The position numbers and the translations under genes were made by a program. A DNA stretch of 64,000 nucleotides from Metopolophium dirhodum (lineage: Eukaryota > Arthropoda > Insecta > Hemiptera > Aphididae): NCBI RefSeq assembly GCF_019925205.1, contig NC_083562.1, positions 15,066,001 to 15,130,000 of the forward strand, written 5' to 3'. Under the pieces are notes generated by a model, which did not search any database, had not been told where the DNA came from, and was given only the letters and a program-made list of their open reading frames with translations. Each line of letters starts with the position of its first letter. Position 1 is the stretch's first letter. Below, one piece after another: positions 1 through 12,830 of this stretch.

Positions 1-930
1 CACTTCCGTTTCAATCTGGTATGTCCTATTGGCTATTACAGACGGTCCGGTTTGCTTTTAAAGCAACCGTAATTGAAAAAGTATCGACCAAAGAAAATTC
101 TCATTGATAAATATAACACATAACATATATTACTTTTTAAAAAAAACAATATTTACAGATATTTGAAATTATTTTCTTATTTTCGACACCGCATAGAACC
201 ATATTTTAGGATAAATCTTGATTTTAAATTGTGTGGATACTGATCAGTATATTTCATAATACTAAAATTCATTGTTAAATACGCTGAAAAAATTGAAAAT
301 ATATGAATAAAAATATGTAAATTCGTATTAATTGAATAATACATGTATTTTGTCTTATATCATCAATATTCAATATTATATAACTTTGAATTCTCAGCAA
401 AACTCATATATTTATTGGTTTAGAACGACGTGTTTGTATTATGCATATGAAAATTTGGTACTTATAATACTTATAATACTATATAAGTTTTTTATAATAT
501 GAGCATTATAAAAGTTTGATTTAACTAAAACTGTTTGTCGAATATTTAGTTACCTAAGTTTATGTCTTAAAGAAATAATTGTTAATTTTTTAAAAACTAG
601 AAAGAAAGATTATAAGGTACTTCAAAGATTTCCAAAAAAATACTGAAATTTACGAGTAGGACATATTTTTTTTAATAAAATATCTACACATTTTTTCCTA
701 TCTAATTAAAACAAAATATAGTAATCCTAGAGTTACATTAAAAATAAATAAATTGGTTTTAGTTTTCTTTTTATAATATTTGTAATAAATATATGTTACT
801 GATAATATTGATTATGAAAAGGGTTAAATGGTAGGTAGCTGCTCTAGAGTAGGCGGCGAGTGTACGTCGTCATTGAGTAAGTCACTGTAATGTATGTGTT
901 AGATTTGAATTAAATGTCAAATCATTGCAT

Positions 931-1146
931 ACGAAAAACGATTCTGAGCAAAGACGTTGACGGTCTGTCAACCTATATTACTAAGTATATTTTATGATAT
1001 ATTTAAATTGCTATTAAAGTTAGTTATTTAACTATTATAATATAGATATACAGTACCTAGTTTGAACTGAGTTTCGCCAAAAACATAGCATTTGAAAATG
1101 TCTTTGTTAAATCAATACGTTCATCGCTTCACGTAGAATCTAAAAG
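931..1146. repeat. Short copy of the same repeat family with facing ends
   Basis: ACGATTCTGAGCAAAGACGT (left) and CGTTCATCGCTTCACGTAG followed by AATCTAAA (right) are related to the ends at 27676 and 28828. The interior is only about 150 bp, which suggests an internally deleted derivative. Confidence 0.4.
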
Positions 1147-2986
1147 TTCTATTATTAGTTATACTTAGCAGGCACCTACTAACTACTATTTATAATCAAT
1201 GAATAATGATAATACATTAAAATTAGATACAAAGTTAACCATATCCAAACGTTTTTAAAATCAAAAGAAAATAATCATACGATTACTTTAATACTGATTT
1301 TCTATGTTTTTTTAAAAATATTTTACGATGATGTTAATAGAATTTATGTCTTTAGAGATGATGAGATAAACTCATTTGTCAAGAATACTTAACATATTCG
1401 TATTATAGCCAATAAATGTCTTAAGTAATCTTCGAGGTAATCTTTAATAATTATGAAATCTTATTTATGATATGATGAGCAATTTTATATTCTAAACCCG
1501 TACATAACAATAACATAACTATAATACCGAACTAAATTCAATAATTTATTTGCGTTGTGTAATTAATTATACAGGTATTATTATTAACTGTAGGTATAGC
1601 CATAAAAGAAAAAGTTTCATGACGTTTATCTAAAACATTTATTTATTTTTTAACACTAGAAATAGGTACTTATATGAAATATTAAAAACACATTAGCCAC
1701 ATATATATTTTTTTTATATTCATTATTAGGCATAGAATAACTTTATTAATAATAATGAAAATGTATTCAAAAGAATTTAAATTGCTAGCGACAGATGTGA
1801 AAAAAAATGCACGAATACTTCTGGACGGACTAGTAACACTATATTGTCTTTATTACCGTGTTTGCGTGCATCAGGTGAATAGGGAGAGAACACAATTAAA
1901 AATTTAATTATAAAACCTAGTTGGTATAACCAGCTCGTGAATTTTTTTCATAACGTAAAAAGTTGAAACAAACCATTGTAACATGTGTAGTATATAGGAA
2001 TAGGCTATCTTTAATGAGAAAAATATTTTAATTAATTTTAACATTTTGGTTAGGTAATCATATTTTCCTACCCGATACGTCATGTTGACAATGTCAATAA
2101 TCAGTTTATCGTTTTATTGACGTGTTATGTTTGCCACATGCTACATTAAAAAAAATATCCCTTACATATGTACGTATGTGACCCTATACAATAAATCACC
2201 CATATACGTCAACCAGTAAGTACATCCGAGAAACAACTTCCGGGTTACGCCTTTGATGGAGATGTATACAAAACGAGGGTGTGAATTAAACTATTATCGA
2301 ATAATATATGCTCAATTATTTTCAGTTTCTGTGCGCATAATAATGTGAACAACTCCGGACAATAATACAATAGTAAAACGTTTTGATTTCTAATATATTT
2401 AATACTTGAATGCCTTTTAATATTTCTTATATGACATATAGTTGAAACTTCCAGCTAGTACCTAGTCTAAAGTTATAGAGTGCTCCGGGTGCTGGTGATA
2501 TATATTATATTACATTTTACAGGTATGTCATTCCAACATAAGTGATTATTTTTATTATTAAACTGTTAAAAATAGATTTCAAAAAAATAAGGATCATCCC
2601 TTAGTTATAACTTATAAGACATTCCAAGCATGGAAGATTATACCAAATATCTATCAGTTATACAATACAACTATAGGTAATGTTCCATAGCAAATATAAC
2701 CTTGTATGAAACTTCTCATATAAATAATTTTATTTAAATTCTTTTCAATTTTAGTTATAAAGAAATTAACTAAAGAAAATTGTAATGCATTTCAATTACA
2801 CTTTAACCATAAAAGTACCTACTGCAAAAAATGTTATTTCTATAGTTTTACTATTGTAGCCTCAAAAGTCATAAAAAATAATTAGTTCTTTAGTAGTTAC
2901 ACTTATGTTTATTTTATTTTATTTTGAAATTATGTGTAATATATTATATTTAGAATAGTTAACCAGTTTTTTTTTATCATCTATTA

Positions 2987-3014
2987 GTAACGGGTACAAT
3001 GTAACGGGTACAGT
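2987..3014. repeat. Two tandem copies of a 14-base unit GTAACGGGTACAAT
   Basis: The second copy at 3001-3014 differs only near its end (GT for AT). Confidence 0.8.
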
Positions 3015-6000
3015 ACTACAGTATCGGGTAATTTATGTCAGTTTTTAATTCTGTAACTTAGAACTTAGATCATGGTAGAAATATTTTTCGTAACCTTTAC
3101 TTCATATTTGATACAAACGGATTTACTTTATAGGTTCTTAACAAAATAAAGAATTTTTAACATAAATATTAAATATATTTTTGAGCCAAGAACAGATATT
3201 TTTTTTTCTAATTGATTTTGCGTAACACTTTGTTTATCACCATAGAAACGAATAAAATGTAAAAATTACATAATTCCCATTAGGTATATAATATACAATT
3301 AATGGTTACCTACGTATTAATACATATTTATGATTCATACATTTTCTTTGAATTAGAAAATATCGAGTAGCGTGCTATGTTTATGTAATTATGTCACACG
3401 ATCACCATACCTGATTTAACATTTTTTTTTTCATCAACACATTAAAAAAATATAATATGGATTTTTAAATCACAAACTTTCCACATAAATATTGAAATTA
3501 ATAGTAATTTTAGAGTTCTAACAAATCAAATATTAAAAATATTTTTTTTTTACAATGTACTGTATACTAACATTTTAGTAACATACCAAGAAATATTGCT
3601 TTTTTATTTTCTGGCTAACAATAAAATAATTTAATGGAAATGTACATAAAATATATACAATATTATAATGTTATGCGAATAGTTTATGAAGTTGTATCTT
3701 ATAATTCAAGAATTATTGTTACGAGAGAGTATAGGTATAGGCACAACAGTACATTTAACTTTTAGATATATTTGTTTTTGATTTCTGTGGGCTAATTAAA
3801 TAGTTTTGCACAATATTTTACGAATTTAAACCATAAAGTTAGTGTCAGCTAACTTCGTAACAACTGTTGTGAATTATATTTTAAATAACATATTTTACAC
3901 ACTATTTATTCAAGTTTTAAAATGCTGATAGGCATTATCAAAAATATGTACCGTGTTATGTATTCTCATTCTATAATTACCTATAATTCATCCAACCACA
4001 ACGGCCGTGATGATAGTTTATTTTTTTCATAAAAACATTAAATTGAGTATTGAATAAATAGAAAGCGCAGTTTGGGAACAATGGTAAATTATTAAACTCT
4101 CTATACATAGAAGTATAGTCTTATACTCTTATCAGTCTATAGCCAATGGTATTACTGAGAAGGTGATAAACGACGACAAACGATCTGCTGCAATGTTATA
4201 TCAATTTATATAACTGTCTGTGTATTTTTGACGATCGTACATGTAATAATATGTAAGAATACTCTATTACTCATTAAAAGCTTTTGGTAATTAACTATTT
4301 AAAAACATACGTTAGAATGTAATACATATTGTATATTAATATGTATTAAAATTAGAATGGAAGCACTTCAAAGAAGAGTTGAGTTTTGGACGCGTATATA
4401 ATATTATTTAATATGTTATACTTACCAAGTATAATGCATATATTTTTATACTTATGTAAGATGTTTACCGTTTAATTAACTGTTTATAAATTACTGTGAT
4501 TATATGAAATTCCTGTTTTGCGTGCCTCAAACTTTGATGTGACTACTGTATTCCTGTGTATATATTTTAAATGAAAGTTATTGAACAAAATGTAGAAATG
4601 TCATTCAGAGAGAATGAAGTTCATGTACGTAGGTATACAGATTTGATATTTTTATACTGTATTATAATATACCAAATATACTATATAGCTTGTTCAGTTT
4701 ATTTTTTTTAATAACGAATTCGAATTAAGTCAGCTTTTAAACAATTTTAGCAATATTATATGATTTTAGTAAAAATAGTATTGATTTTAATTTTAATTAT
4801 TTTGATAATACTTGTGGAAAATAATACCCTATAAATGTTAAGTATAACATCAGAGATAGTCGTATATAATATAACTAAGATGGTTTATACTAAAAAATCA
4901 TTAGAATGTTGCTTATTTTTGCAAGTCTTTTAAGTCATAAATGCTGTTGAATATTACTGAGATGTTAATAAATAATTAATTTATTGAATAAATATTGAAA
5001 TATTTGATGTAAAACTTATTTATATTTTACACCACACAATCCATAAACATTGTCACTAAATTCACTTCATACAACAAAAGAAAACTCAATTTATCAATCA
5101 CTCATTTCACTTTTATAATGCAACTTTTCTTCAATGGATCCACAATGATGTCAATGTGTACCGTAAAATATCCTTGATTCCCAGCACAAAAGGTACCTAC
5201 TCGGTGACGTGGCGCTTGGAATGGAATTGTTAAAAATATATGAGTAACACATGGGGTGAGGGAGAAATACTTTATAGTATAACAACGTGTTTTGCTCCGG
5301 TTTTGATTAAAATACGAAGAAAACGCCTCCTGGGAATACCTTTTGCGTATCTTCCTTTTTACATTTATTTTGATTATATCTATATGTATGTTTATATGTA
5401 TACATATTTATTACTATGTTTACCTGAAGTGTAAAAAAAAAGATTTGAAAAAAAATCAGCCCTTGTGTAATATCACCTAATAGGTAGTAGATTTTTATAA
5501 AACAACGTAAAAATCAAATAATTATTTTTGGTTTATTTTTTTAAATTTAAGTATCTATAATCTAAATACTACGATACTTATGATTTAAAGTTACAACTTG
5601 TGGTACTTCTATTATTATGTGATTTGTTTTTTTTACATTCGACCTCTTTAAATCAGTTAATGTCTAACGTATAGTTAAGACTGTTAAGAAATTTTTCTAT
5701 CGTTTTACTTTATTCTTTAAATGTTGAATTCTTGTAAAGTTATTGGTCGTACCATAACATTATTACTATACTGATGTGCATTATCTATAAATATAAATAA
5801 ACAAAATAAAAATTGTTATTTTTAATGTCTTGAATAATTAATAATTACATTAAATAAACTTATTTATCCATGTGAATAAATATTTTTTATTTTTGTAAAA
5901 AAAATTCCAAACTAATACTTTAGTACAATATGAAATAATAGTTTTTTCGTCGGTTTAAATTTTCTAAAAATCCTAAATTATAATTTTAAAAGTTTTCTAA

Positions 6001-7082
6001 AGATATTTATTTCTATAATTTTCATTAATTATATTTACCTACAACCGTAGAAGTGTCATCTATGGGTGGTCTTCAATTCAAATTTCTTCAATATTAAACC
6101 GTTCTGTAAATATTACTTACGTTTATTTCTTTTAATAGGTACCTTAATTTATTAGAGTTCTGTAAATCAATGAAACAAAAATTATTTTCATTGTATTATG
6201 TATACTTTGAATACTACAAAATTAAATACATTTATCTGATGTTTGGCGTCCTTGCTCAAATGTATCATACTTCAGGTGACAACATGTACCTATGTACTTA
6301 CTGTACTTTTAATTTTTAATTTTGTTAGTACCAATAGACAATAGTAATTTATAAGTATGGAATAAGTAGAAGGTATCCTTAACTCGTATTTAACAAATTT
6401 AAACTGATGAGAAAATTCCTACCAACAAATATATGTTTGTTCTTGTCGTTATATCCTGTGAACTTGATATGGTTCTTATAAAATGTAGTCTTGTGTAAAA
6501 TATTTTCTTACATGACGTACGGATATAATGGTAACAAAAGCTCCCTTTCTTTTGTTACATTTGCGCTCAACGACCTCTTGGGGGCTGTCTAGAATGCAAT
6601 CTGTAACCGAAAAGACACCAAAGTGAAAAGATGCCGCGGACCTATTACAGTATAGAAAGGGTAATATAGAAAATATGATCATATTTACCTGTGTTTGTAT
6701 TGTTATATAACCTTTGACCATCATGATCTTCGAACAGTAGTCATGGTGATATTGATTCACTTCTGAATGCCTATATGACAAATATAAGCGGCTTTTTGAA
6801 CGAAATATATAACTCGTGTCTTCATATATTTTTGACACATACCTGGTATTGATAGTGAACATAATAATATACCAGTGTTTTTCTCAATAAGTGGGTCAGT
6901 TTTATTCCTCTGGGGACATTGAATGCGAAAAGCAGGGATGTTTTCAATTATTCATGGCACTGTAGCATTGAGAAACGACAGTAAAAATAGTTAGTACTAT
7001 CTAGAAGAAAGAGTAAAATACCTAGTAAATGATAAGTTTACAGTTGTCAATTACCATTATTGATATAATTTTTTTTTTTTAG

Positions 7083-7233
7083 GTTTTTTTAACCTTCGCA
7101 AGCCATGTTCAAATGTTTTCTGGTATGCGGATTTCCTTCATCGTACACTGTCAGACCTAGACAATATGACGGATGTGCTTTCCAATGCCAGTTCTTATCG
7201 ATGCGATAAAACTAATTGTTTTGTGTATCGAAA
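7083..7233 (+). promoter_or_regulatory. Putative 5' leader of Ddr, with a possible upstream acceptor
   Basis: The DNA just before the start codon is less AT-rich than its surroundings and is probably transcribed leader. A run of T followed by AG ends at 7082 and resembles a 3' splice site, which would imply one or more non-coding exons further upstream. The T run continues after the AG, so this acceptor is uncertain. No TATA box or initiator could be assigned. Confidence 0.35.
7105..7209 (+). promoter_or_regulatory. Upstream ORF 1 in the Ddr leader (34 codons)
   Basis: An ATG at 7105 with the context AGCC opens a 34-codon frame that ends at TAA 7207-7209, 24 bases before the receptor ATG and in a different frame. 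It overlaps upstream ORF 2. If the leader is transcribed from here, such an ORF would be expected to lower initiation at the main ATG (general knowledge of uORFs). There is no evidence that the peptide has a function. Confidence 0.4.
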
Positions 7234-7237
7234 ATGA
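7166..7237 (+). promoter_or_regulatory. Upstream ORF 2, stop overlaps the receptor start codon (ATGA)
   Basis: An ATG at 7166 opens a 23-codon frame whose TGA stop at 7235-7237 overlaps the main start codon at 7234-7236 as ATGA. The frame runs through most of the leader. This arrangement can couple termination to re-initiation or can repress the main ORF. The function is inferred; the geometry is directly visible. Confidence 0.4.
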
Positions 7238-7333
7238 TCGTGTGGACAGGTTTGCGATATACAATGCAGTGGTTTGTGGTTCTTGTGTTGTTGCTTGCAT
7301 ACCGGTTGGAACCTGCCAATTCATTCAGTTACC
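7234..7333 (+). CDS. Ddr: Discoidin domain receptor, coding exon 1 (signal peptide)
   Basis: This is the first coding exon of a receptor tyrosine kinase of the discoidin domain receptor family, which in animals binds collagen at the cell surface. It encodes 33 codons plus one base. The residues form a signal peptide: a short N-terminus with Arg8, a hydrophobic core of about 10 residues (WFVVLVLLLA, residues 13-22), and a plausible cleavage site after Ala-Asn-Ser (residues 28-30). The ATG at 7234 is the first in frame after a TAA at 7213 and has A at -3. An in-frame Met at residue 11 would give a shorter signal peptide. The exon ends TAC C followed by GTAAGTG, a near-consensus donor in phase 1. 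It joins in frame to the exon at 59841, making a His codon across the junction. Assignment to DDR rests on that downstream exon; the signal peptide itself is not diagnostic. An alternative first exon elsewhere remains possible. Confidence 0.7.
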
Positions 7334-7739
7334 GTAAGTGATTATATATATATTATTATAGTAGTTATCAATGATAACTTATCATATTGTTATTATTATA
7401 ATTTCTGAGCTATTATTTTGTTCTGAGTTTTTTATAAGTAAATTTTAAAGTATAACAGATTTTAATTCGTGAAATAATTCTCCCTTTCTGGATCGTCATT
7501 GCTCTAGTAACTGAATTGTAAATAGTCCTGAGTATCAACTTTTAAGCCATTGTAATAGTATACCAAATTTTATTTATGTTTTAATGCTCTTGTTAAATTA
7601 AAAAAATATTGCAATGAATATTTATTAAATTATTATAATTTTTATTACAGTTAACAATATATTTTGTTAGGAATTTTAATGAGTTGCCTACAGTTATTTT
7701 AAACTTAGGTTATAGCGATTAATTTCTAAATTTGAATTT

Positions 7740-7900
7740 TACAAAAACTTACACAGGTATCAGTAAGTAAGACTAAACATTTTTGAATATCCATTCTTTA
7801 AAAATATTTAATTGAAGTACAAATATTATAAAAAAAAATGAAAAATAAAACACATAATCGTAAATTAATGAATACATTCATCGCTCCACTCAGAATCTTA
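7740..7900 (+). repeat. Right-end fragment of the CTCAGAATCT repeat family
   Basis: The fragment ends in ATTCATCGCTCCACTCAG then AATCTTA, very close to the ends at 9683 and 28827. The left part is diverged. Confidence 0.45.
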
Positions 7901-8289
7901 TACCAAATACATTTTGTACAAATTTTACTATAATAATTTATTTTACTATATTTATTATTTTAATTATTTTTTATTGAGTTCTATTTAGTTTCAGTTAATA
8001 TTTATCGTGGTAACTATTCATAAATTCAAGTGATGAAAAGTCAATACAATTAAGTTGATAAATATTTATTCTTATCTTAACCGATATAATCATTATATCA
8101 ATTAAGTAATAAACTATACTATAATATAGTTTTTGATTTTATAATTTATTAATTATTATGTATAAAGAAATAAACAAAACAGTATTTGTCTTAATGTAAA
8201 CATAATAATAAATAATACCTACTTGTAATGTACTATCATATAGTTAAGAACACCATGGCAATATTAACTCATCAATTTAATATTGATGA

Positions 8290-9683
8290 AATAAACATAC
8301 CATGGTGTAGATTTCAAGTGTCTACACTCTACAGTTATTCGTTTTCGAATTACAACAAAATAAGAAAATCGCTACATGAGAAATCGAGTTTTGTAGCTAT
8401 AGTTACTTCAAACGCTCATAAATATTTATTTTGACATTTGGGTGGATATTTTTTTTTATAAAGTTAAAGGTAGACAAACTTATGAGGAATCTTGTATTAA
8501 ATTTTGAAATCTTAGATTTAAAAAAAATATTTTTGTGATTTACTAACTCAAAAAGATTTGAAAATTTTCGTGCTTTTTACGTATTTTGTCAAAATTTGAA
8601 CTATAGTTGACTATAAAAACTGTGACTGAATTCTTAATATTTTTTAACTGATATTGTAACAGTATATTATAATCAGGGCTCTTAAGTTCATGTCCTAAAA
8701 AATGCCTAAATAAGCATGAACTAAAAATTGGCAAAATATGCATTGAAATATGCTTTAAAAAGTTAAAAGATATGCATTTATATGCACTAAATGACTAAAA
8801 TTATGCACTTAAAAAATGCTTAGTTAAAAAAATCTTAAAATTTTTTTGAAATAACACAAATTATCCATTAATTTTTTTATAGTTATATTTTATTTTTTTA
8901 TGTCACAATTAAAAAAAAATAGATTTTAAATAGATTATAAACGATCGCGTTTTTTTTTCGTCAAATGTTGATTTTTTCATAAGTAGTATTTCCATAAAAA
9001 AATACATATTAATATAATAATATGAATAGGAATATCAAAATCATGTATAATATGCCCGATAAAATAGAAATATGCCAAATAGGCAAAAAACCTCTAAATA
9101 TGCAAAAACATGCAAAATAAGACTTCACATATTTAAGCGTGGTAGGTACCTTGAAATGGATTTCTATGTCATCTAGCATTAAATACAACTTAGGAAGATT
9201 TATATGCAAATGCATAAACTTACGAGCCCTGATTATTATATAATAGGAGCCTATAGGTCTTTTATTAAATTTTCAAGAATTTCGACACTACAAATAAAAT
9301 TTATATTGACATTTCTAGAATATCTTCGTAAATAGCTCAAAACAAGTCAAAATATTTTGAACATTTTATGGTGTATAGAAAATGCTAATATAAACATTCA
9401 ACGAAAATGTCATGTATTTACATGTGTTGAAAACTGATCTTGCGTAAAAATTCCCGTTTTTGCTTAATTTTTTTATGTTCTTCTTGGCGCTGTGGGAATT
9501 TTAAATTTTGACCTACCAACTGCACCAACTAGATTTACTTTCCCATCAAAGAAGATACTGAAGTTGAAAATCGAAGCATATTTTTGACTACTTATCGTGT
9601 ACACAAACATATATAGTATATAAAAAAAAATAACACACTTTATTGTGAAAACGCTTCATTGCTTCACTCAGAATCTAAAAACA
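8290..9683 (+). repeat. Degenerate copy of a dispersed aphid repeat ending in CTCAGAATCTAAA
   Basis: The right end is GCTTCATTGCTTCACTCAG followed by AATCTAAA. The preceding 200 bases include CCAACTAGATTTACTTTCCC, GAAAATCGAAGCATATTTTT and CTACTTATCGTGTACACAAA, which I associate with a common aphid repeat family. The left limit is unclear. The copy is interrupted by the hAT-type MITE at 8674-9231. Confidence 0.5.
8674..9231. mobile_element. hAT-type MITE (558 bp)
   Basis: The element has 15-bp terminal inverted repeats with one mismatch: CAGGGCTCTTAAGTT at the left and the complement of CAGGGCTCGTAAGTT at the right. It is flanked by 8-bp direct repeats ATTATAAT (8666-8673) and ATTATTAT (9232-9239) that match at 7 of 8 positions. 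TIRs starting CAGGG and 8-bp duplications are typical of the hAT superfamily. The interior is AT-rich with many ATGC-containing words (ATGCAAA, TATGCA) and has no transposase frame, so it is non-autonomous. It splits an older dispersed repeat at about 8300-9680. Confidence 0.75.
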
Positions 9684-12130
9684 TTAAAACATTTATTTAC
9701 AAATTAAATTGTATGCATTACAAGATAAGTGAAACTATAAAAGTTAAAAGTTTTTGATTGATCTTTATTTCGCCTTGATGACTTGGCCATTATCACTACA
9801 TAAATTTCCATTATTGTAATTATATGTTCATATTGTAAACATGTTGTACTAAAAGCGTTATACTTGTATATTATATTTACTTATCCATAGTTTTCTGTTG
9901 TAATTTATTGAATGCTGTAGGAAATTATTTAAATTTTAAACAACCATAAAAATAAATTAAAGAGTTAATTTCAATATATTTAAAAATAATTGTTTTAATA
10001 ATACAAAGAAATTATAAGAATTTTAAATTTCATAAATTAAAACTCAACATTTGAGATAATATTAGTTTTTATTATGTGTTAAATCAATATATTTTTTGTA
10101 ATTTAAATGCTTACAAGAAAATAATGTTTAAGAACGTACTTTATAACATAATTAGTGGGTAATCTACCTTGATTACATAATTGTACATTTATTGAAATTA
10201 AAAATATTAATTTAAAAAAAGCTTCAGTAGAAGTCAAGCGCTCTAAAATAGTCGACATTTAAAAAAAAACTATTCGATATTATTCTGAAATAAACATCCA
10301 GTAAAAATTTTAAGTTGTAAAATTATGCAAAAAGTTTTGTTCCCGGTGGAAATCGAACGAACTCGGCACTCCCGCTGGATTTCCCGTATGATTGCTGTTT
10401 ATTGCAATTTTTTGGAAAAGTATTGGGAAATTCTAAAAATGACCTCTATAAAGTATACCATCTGTGTCCAATTTTCGATTTGTTTTAGAAAGGTACCTGA
10501 TATGAAACTTTTTGATAAAAAAAAAATAAAATATAAAACATATCATTGAAAAACCAATTATATTGTTTTTAAAACTAAAAAAATACACATGCATATCAAA
10601 CTTGACGTACAGAGTAGGTATATACTCTCGGTATTTATGTATCAATATACAATTTATAAAAACTAATGATTTCCAAAAAAAAAAGTATATCACCATTATT
10701 ATAAATTATAATACGCATACTGTATAATATAATATATGCATAATAGGTATATATAATATATATCAAAAATATAATAACAATCGTAAATAAACGTTATAAT
10801 ATTCCAGATGATTAGATTTGCGTGTTCTGAGTTCAGGTACGTCATTGTACATGAAAAAGTATGTGTAGGTATGGTATGTTTTCTAAAATTAAATAAAAAA
10901 ATACTACTGAAACACGCAATGGAACAATAAAAACGTATTAGCATGCGAAATTTGATCTGACGTCGTATTCCATTAACCTGTCTATGAAAACACGAGAATC
11001 TCTTAATATACTTGAATGTATAAATGTATTAATATAAATGTAACTGTTTGTAATTTATTTGTTCATTTAATACAATACGTGTCAGTCATGTTTATTACGC
11101 ATGCGTGCGTATTGATATACAAGTTGTCACACAAAACGTCTACTTGGAATAATTAGAAAACAAACGCTTTTAAACAAACATTTATTAGTAGAGTATTTCG
11201 ATAAAATCTTGACCTATTATCGATAAATTATATTTAAAAATTATATCACCCTAATACCTTATAATATAACATTGTTACAATATGACCGCGTACAATTTGA
11301 TTTTAAGCAAGCCGCATCATTGATTGTTTTTAGATATTTCAGACTACATTTGATGGTTATTGACTATTGTTAAACAGTTTGAAAATGTAAATAATAATTA
11401 ACAATCCGTATAATTAATAACCGATGATTTAAATCTATAACCATTTTCTTGTAGTTTATTATTTGCTTCCATATTATATAGGTTATAATTGATCTAATGT
11501 TATCAAAAAAGCGTTCACAAAATTTAAAAAAAAATGTTCTATATTGTTTTTAAAATGCAAGCGGCGTACACACTGTATACATTAAAAATAATTTTACCAT
11601 GAAATTTTGAATTATAAAACTTTAAATTATTTTTAAAATCAAACAAAATAATAAATGTTAATATAAGTACCTATTAAAGTACTGTGCAAGTCATGATTCG
11701 TGATTTCTAGTAATATAATACAATATTATATACAAAAATATTTTTTTAATGTCTATAATTAAACAGGATAAGCTCAGCGGGGGCATCCCAGCTGGTGTTA
11801 CTGTTCAGACTGTCGGATACGAATTGTTATGCTCATGATGGATACGATCTAATAGCTTACTATAGTACAGTCAAAATTAAAGAGTTAAAACTTTACGTAC
11901 CTACCTACCTGTTATAATATAAGCTGGTTAGTGGTTACAATACTATAACCATACCTACACACGGATAGCATGAAATATTACGGAATAGAACAGGTGTAAC
12001 ATGGGTAAATAATTTATTATTTCGATAAATAGTATAATATGATATAAATTTACGCTTGACACGTGTCGTTATACTGCATTCTAGGTGCACCATTGCACAA
12101 CTGCATATCCGAGATCTATATGTAATATGG
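9684..12130. other. AT-rich intron sequence, little recognised
   Basis: No coding potential is seen. The only structured part is the repeat-like piece at 10267-10400. Short open frames here have low-complexity composition. Confidence 0.55.
10267..10400 (-). repeat. Possible dispersed repeat with a tRNA-like B-box remnant
   Basis: On the minus strand the words GGGAGTGCCGAGTTCG and GTTCGATTTCC, then CCACCGGGAAC, resemble a decayed tRNA T-arm region (B box GGTTCGANTCC). No A box or cloverleaf could be found. The flanking sequence reads like the body of a dispersed element, so a SINE-derived fragment is possible. Confidence 0.2.
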
Positions 12131-12567
12131 CGTGTAGGTGCAGTGATGCTCGGGCGGCACGGTGGTGGGACAAATGGATTTTGAAATATAAGGAGAAAGA
12201 AAATATTATTGTAGGAACCCCGCCCCGTCTCCCTTATCGATTGCCTATTTTACCGCCTTAAACACTTCTCTGAATTTGACAGCGAGACCGCCGCGGACGC
12301 CCGTTCGTATATTTACAGCTCTTGTCGAATCCAACAGTTTCGTTCCCTCCCCTACCTACATGCCACACTCCCACCAAACACTTTCGTCGACGTTTTCCAT
12401 TCCATTCCGGTCTATTCGTGCCGCACTGCCTATTATATAAACCTTCTTCTACGGCAACATTTTGTTGTTGTTGTTGGTCGTTGTTGCTGTTTTTTTTCTC
12501 TCTTCCATCCGGCAGACGTCGAAGGGCGTTTTGAAAAATCGTTCACGGTATGGAGAGAATTTTCTCA

Positions 12568-12599
<32 letters not shown>

Positions 12600-12830
12600 T
12601 TTACTGTCTGACTCTCTCCATTTCTCTCTTCCTCTCTCTCGTTCTAGACGTGTCGAATTGGTCGTGTTCTTTACTCCATTTATTTTCTCTCTGACTAAAT
12701 CTTCCACGCGCGCACACACTCCTCTGCCACCTCACCTCCAATAACACCACCAACACCGACGACGACGTATGTGCGTGTCGTGCTTTCGTCCCGCCATCCT
12801 CGCGGGTGAAAAGCCTTTACACGACGAAAG
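12131..12830. promoter_or_regulatory. G+C-richer, pyrimidine-rich island in intron 1
   Basis: The composition rises abruptly, with CpG-containing words (CCGCCGCGGACGCCCG) and a strongly pyrimidine-biased + strand. The open frames are products of the bias (runs of Ser, Leu and Phe). It could be a regulatory element or a nearby transcription start; neither is shown. Confidence 0.35.
12568..12590. repeat. (CT)n microsatellite inside a pyrimidine-rich tract
   Basis: An uninterrupted CT run lies within a strand-asymmetric pyrimidine tract spanning about 12560-12660. Confidence 0.95.

Larger units (their letters stand above)
1..7080. other. AT-rich DNA upstream of Ddr, no gene recognised
   Basis: The stretch is strongly AT-rich with frequent stops in all frames. 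Apart from the small repeat copy at 931-1146 and the tandem pair at 2987, nothing is identifiable. A possible short minus-strand exon at 6512-6600 is discussed under findings. The promoter of Ddr may lie here but could not be placed. Confidence 0.6.

Noticed and set aside
6476..6862. A 128-codon open frame on the minus strand as a complete gene
   Set aside because: No family resemblance was found, and the start region does not splice in phase with the inner candidate exon. Only the 89-base segment is kept as a low-interest finding.
12322..12744. Open frames rich in Ser, Leu and Phe
   Set aside because: These are artefacts of a pyrimidine-rich tract with a CT microsatellite.
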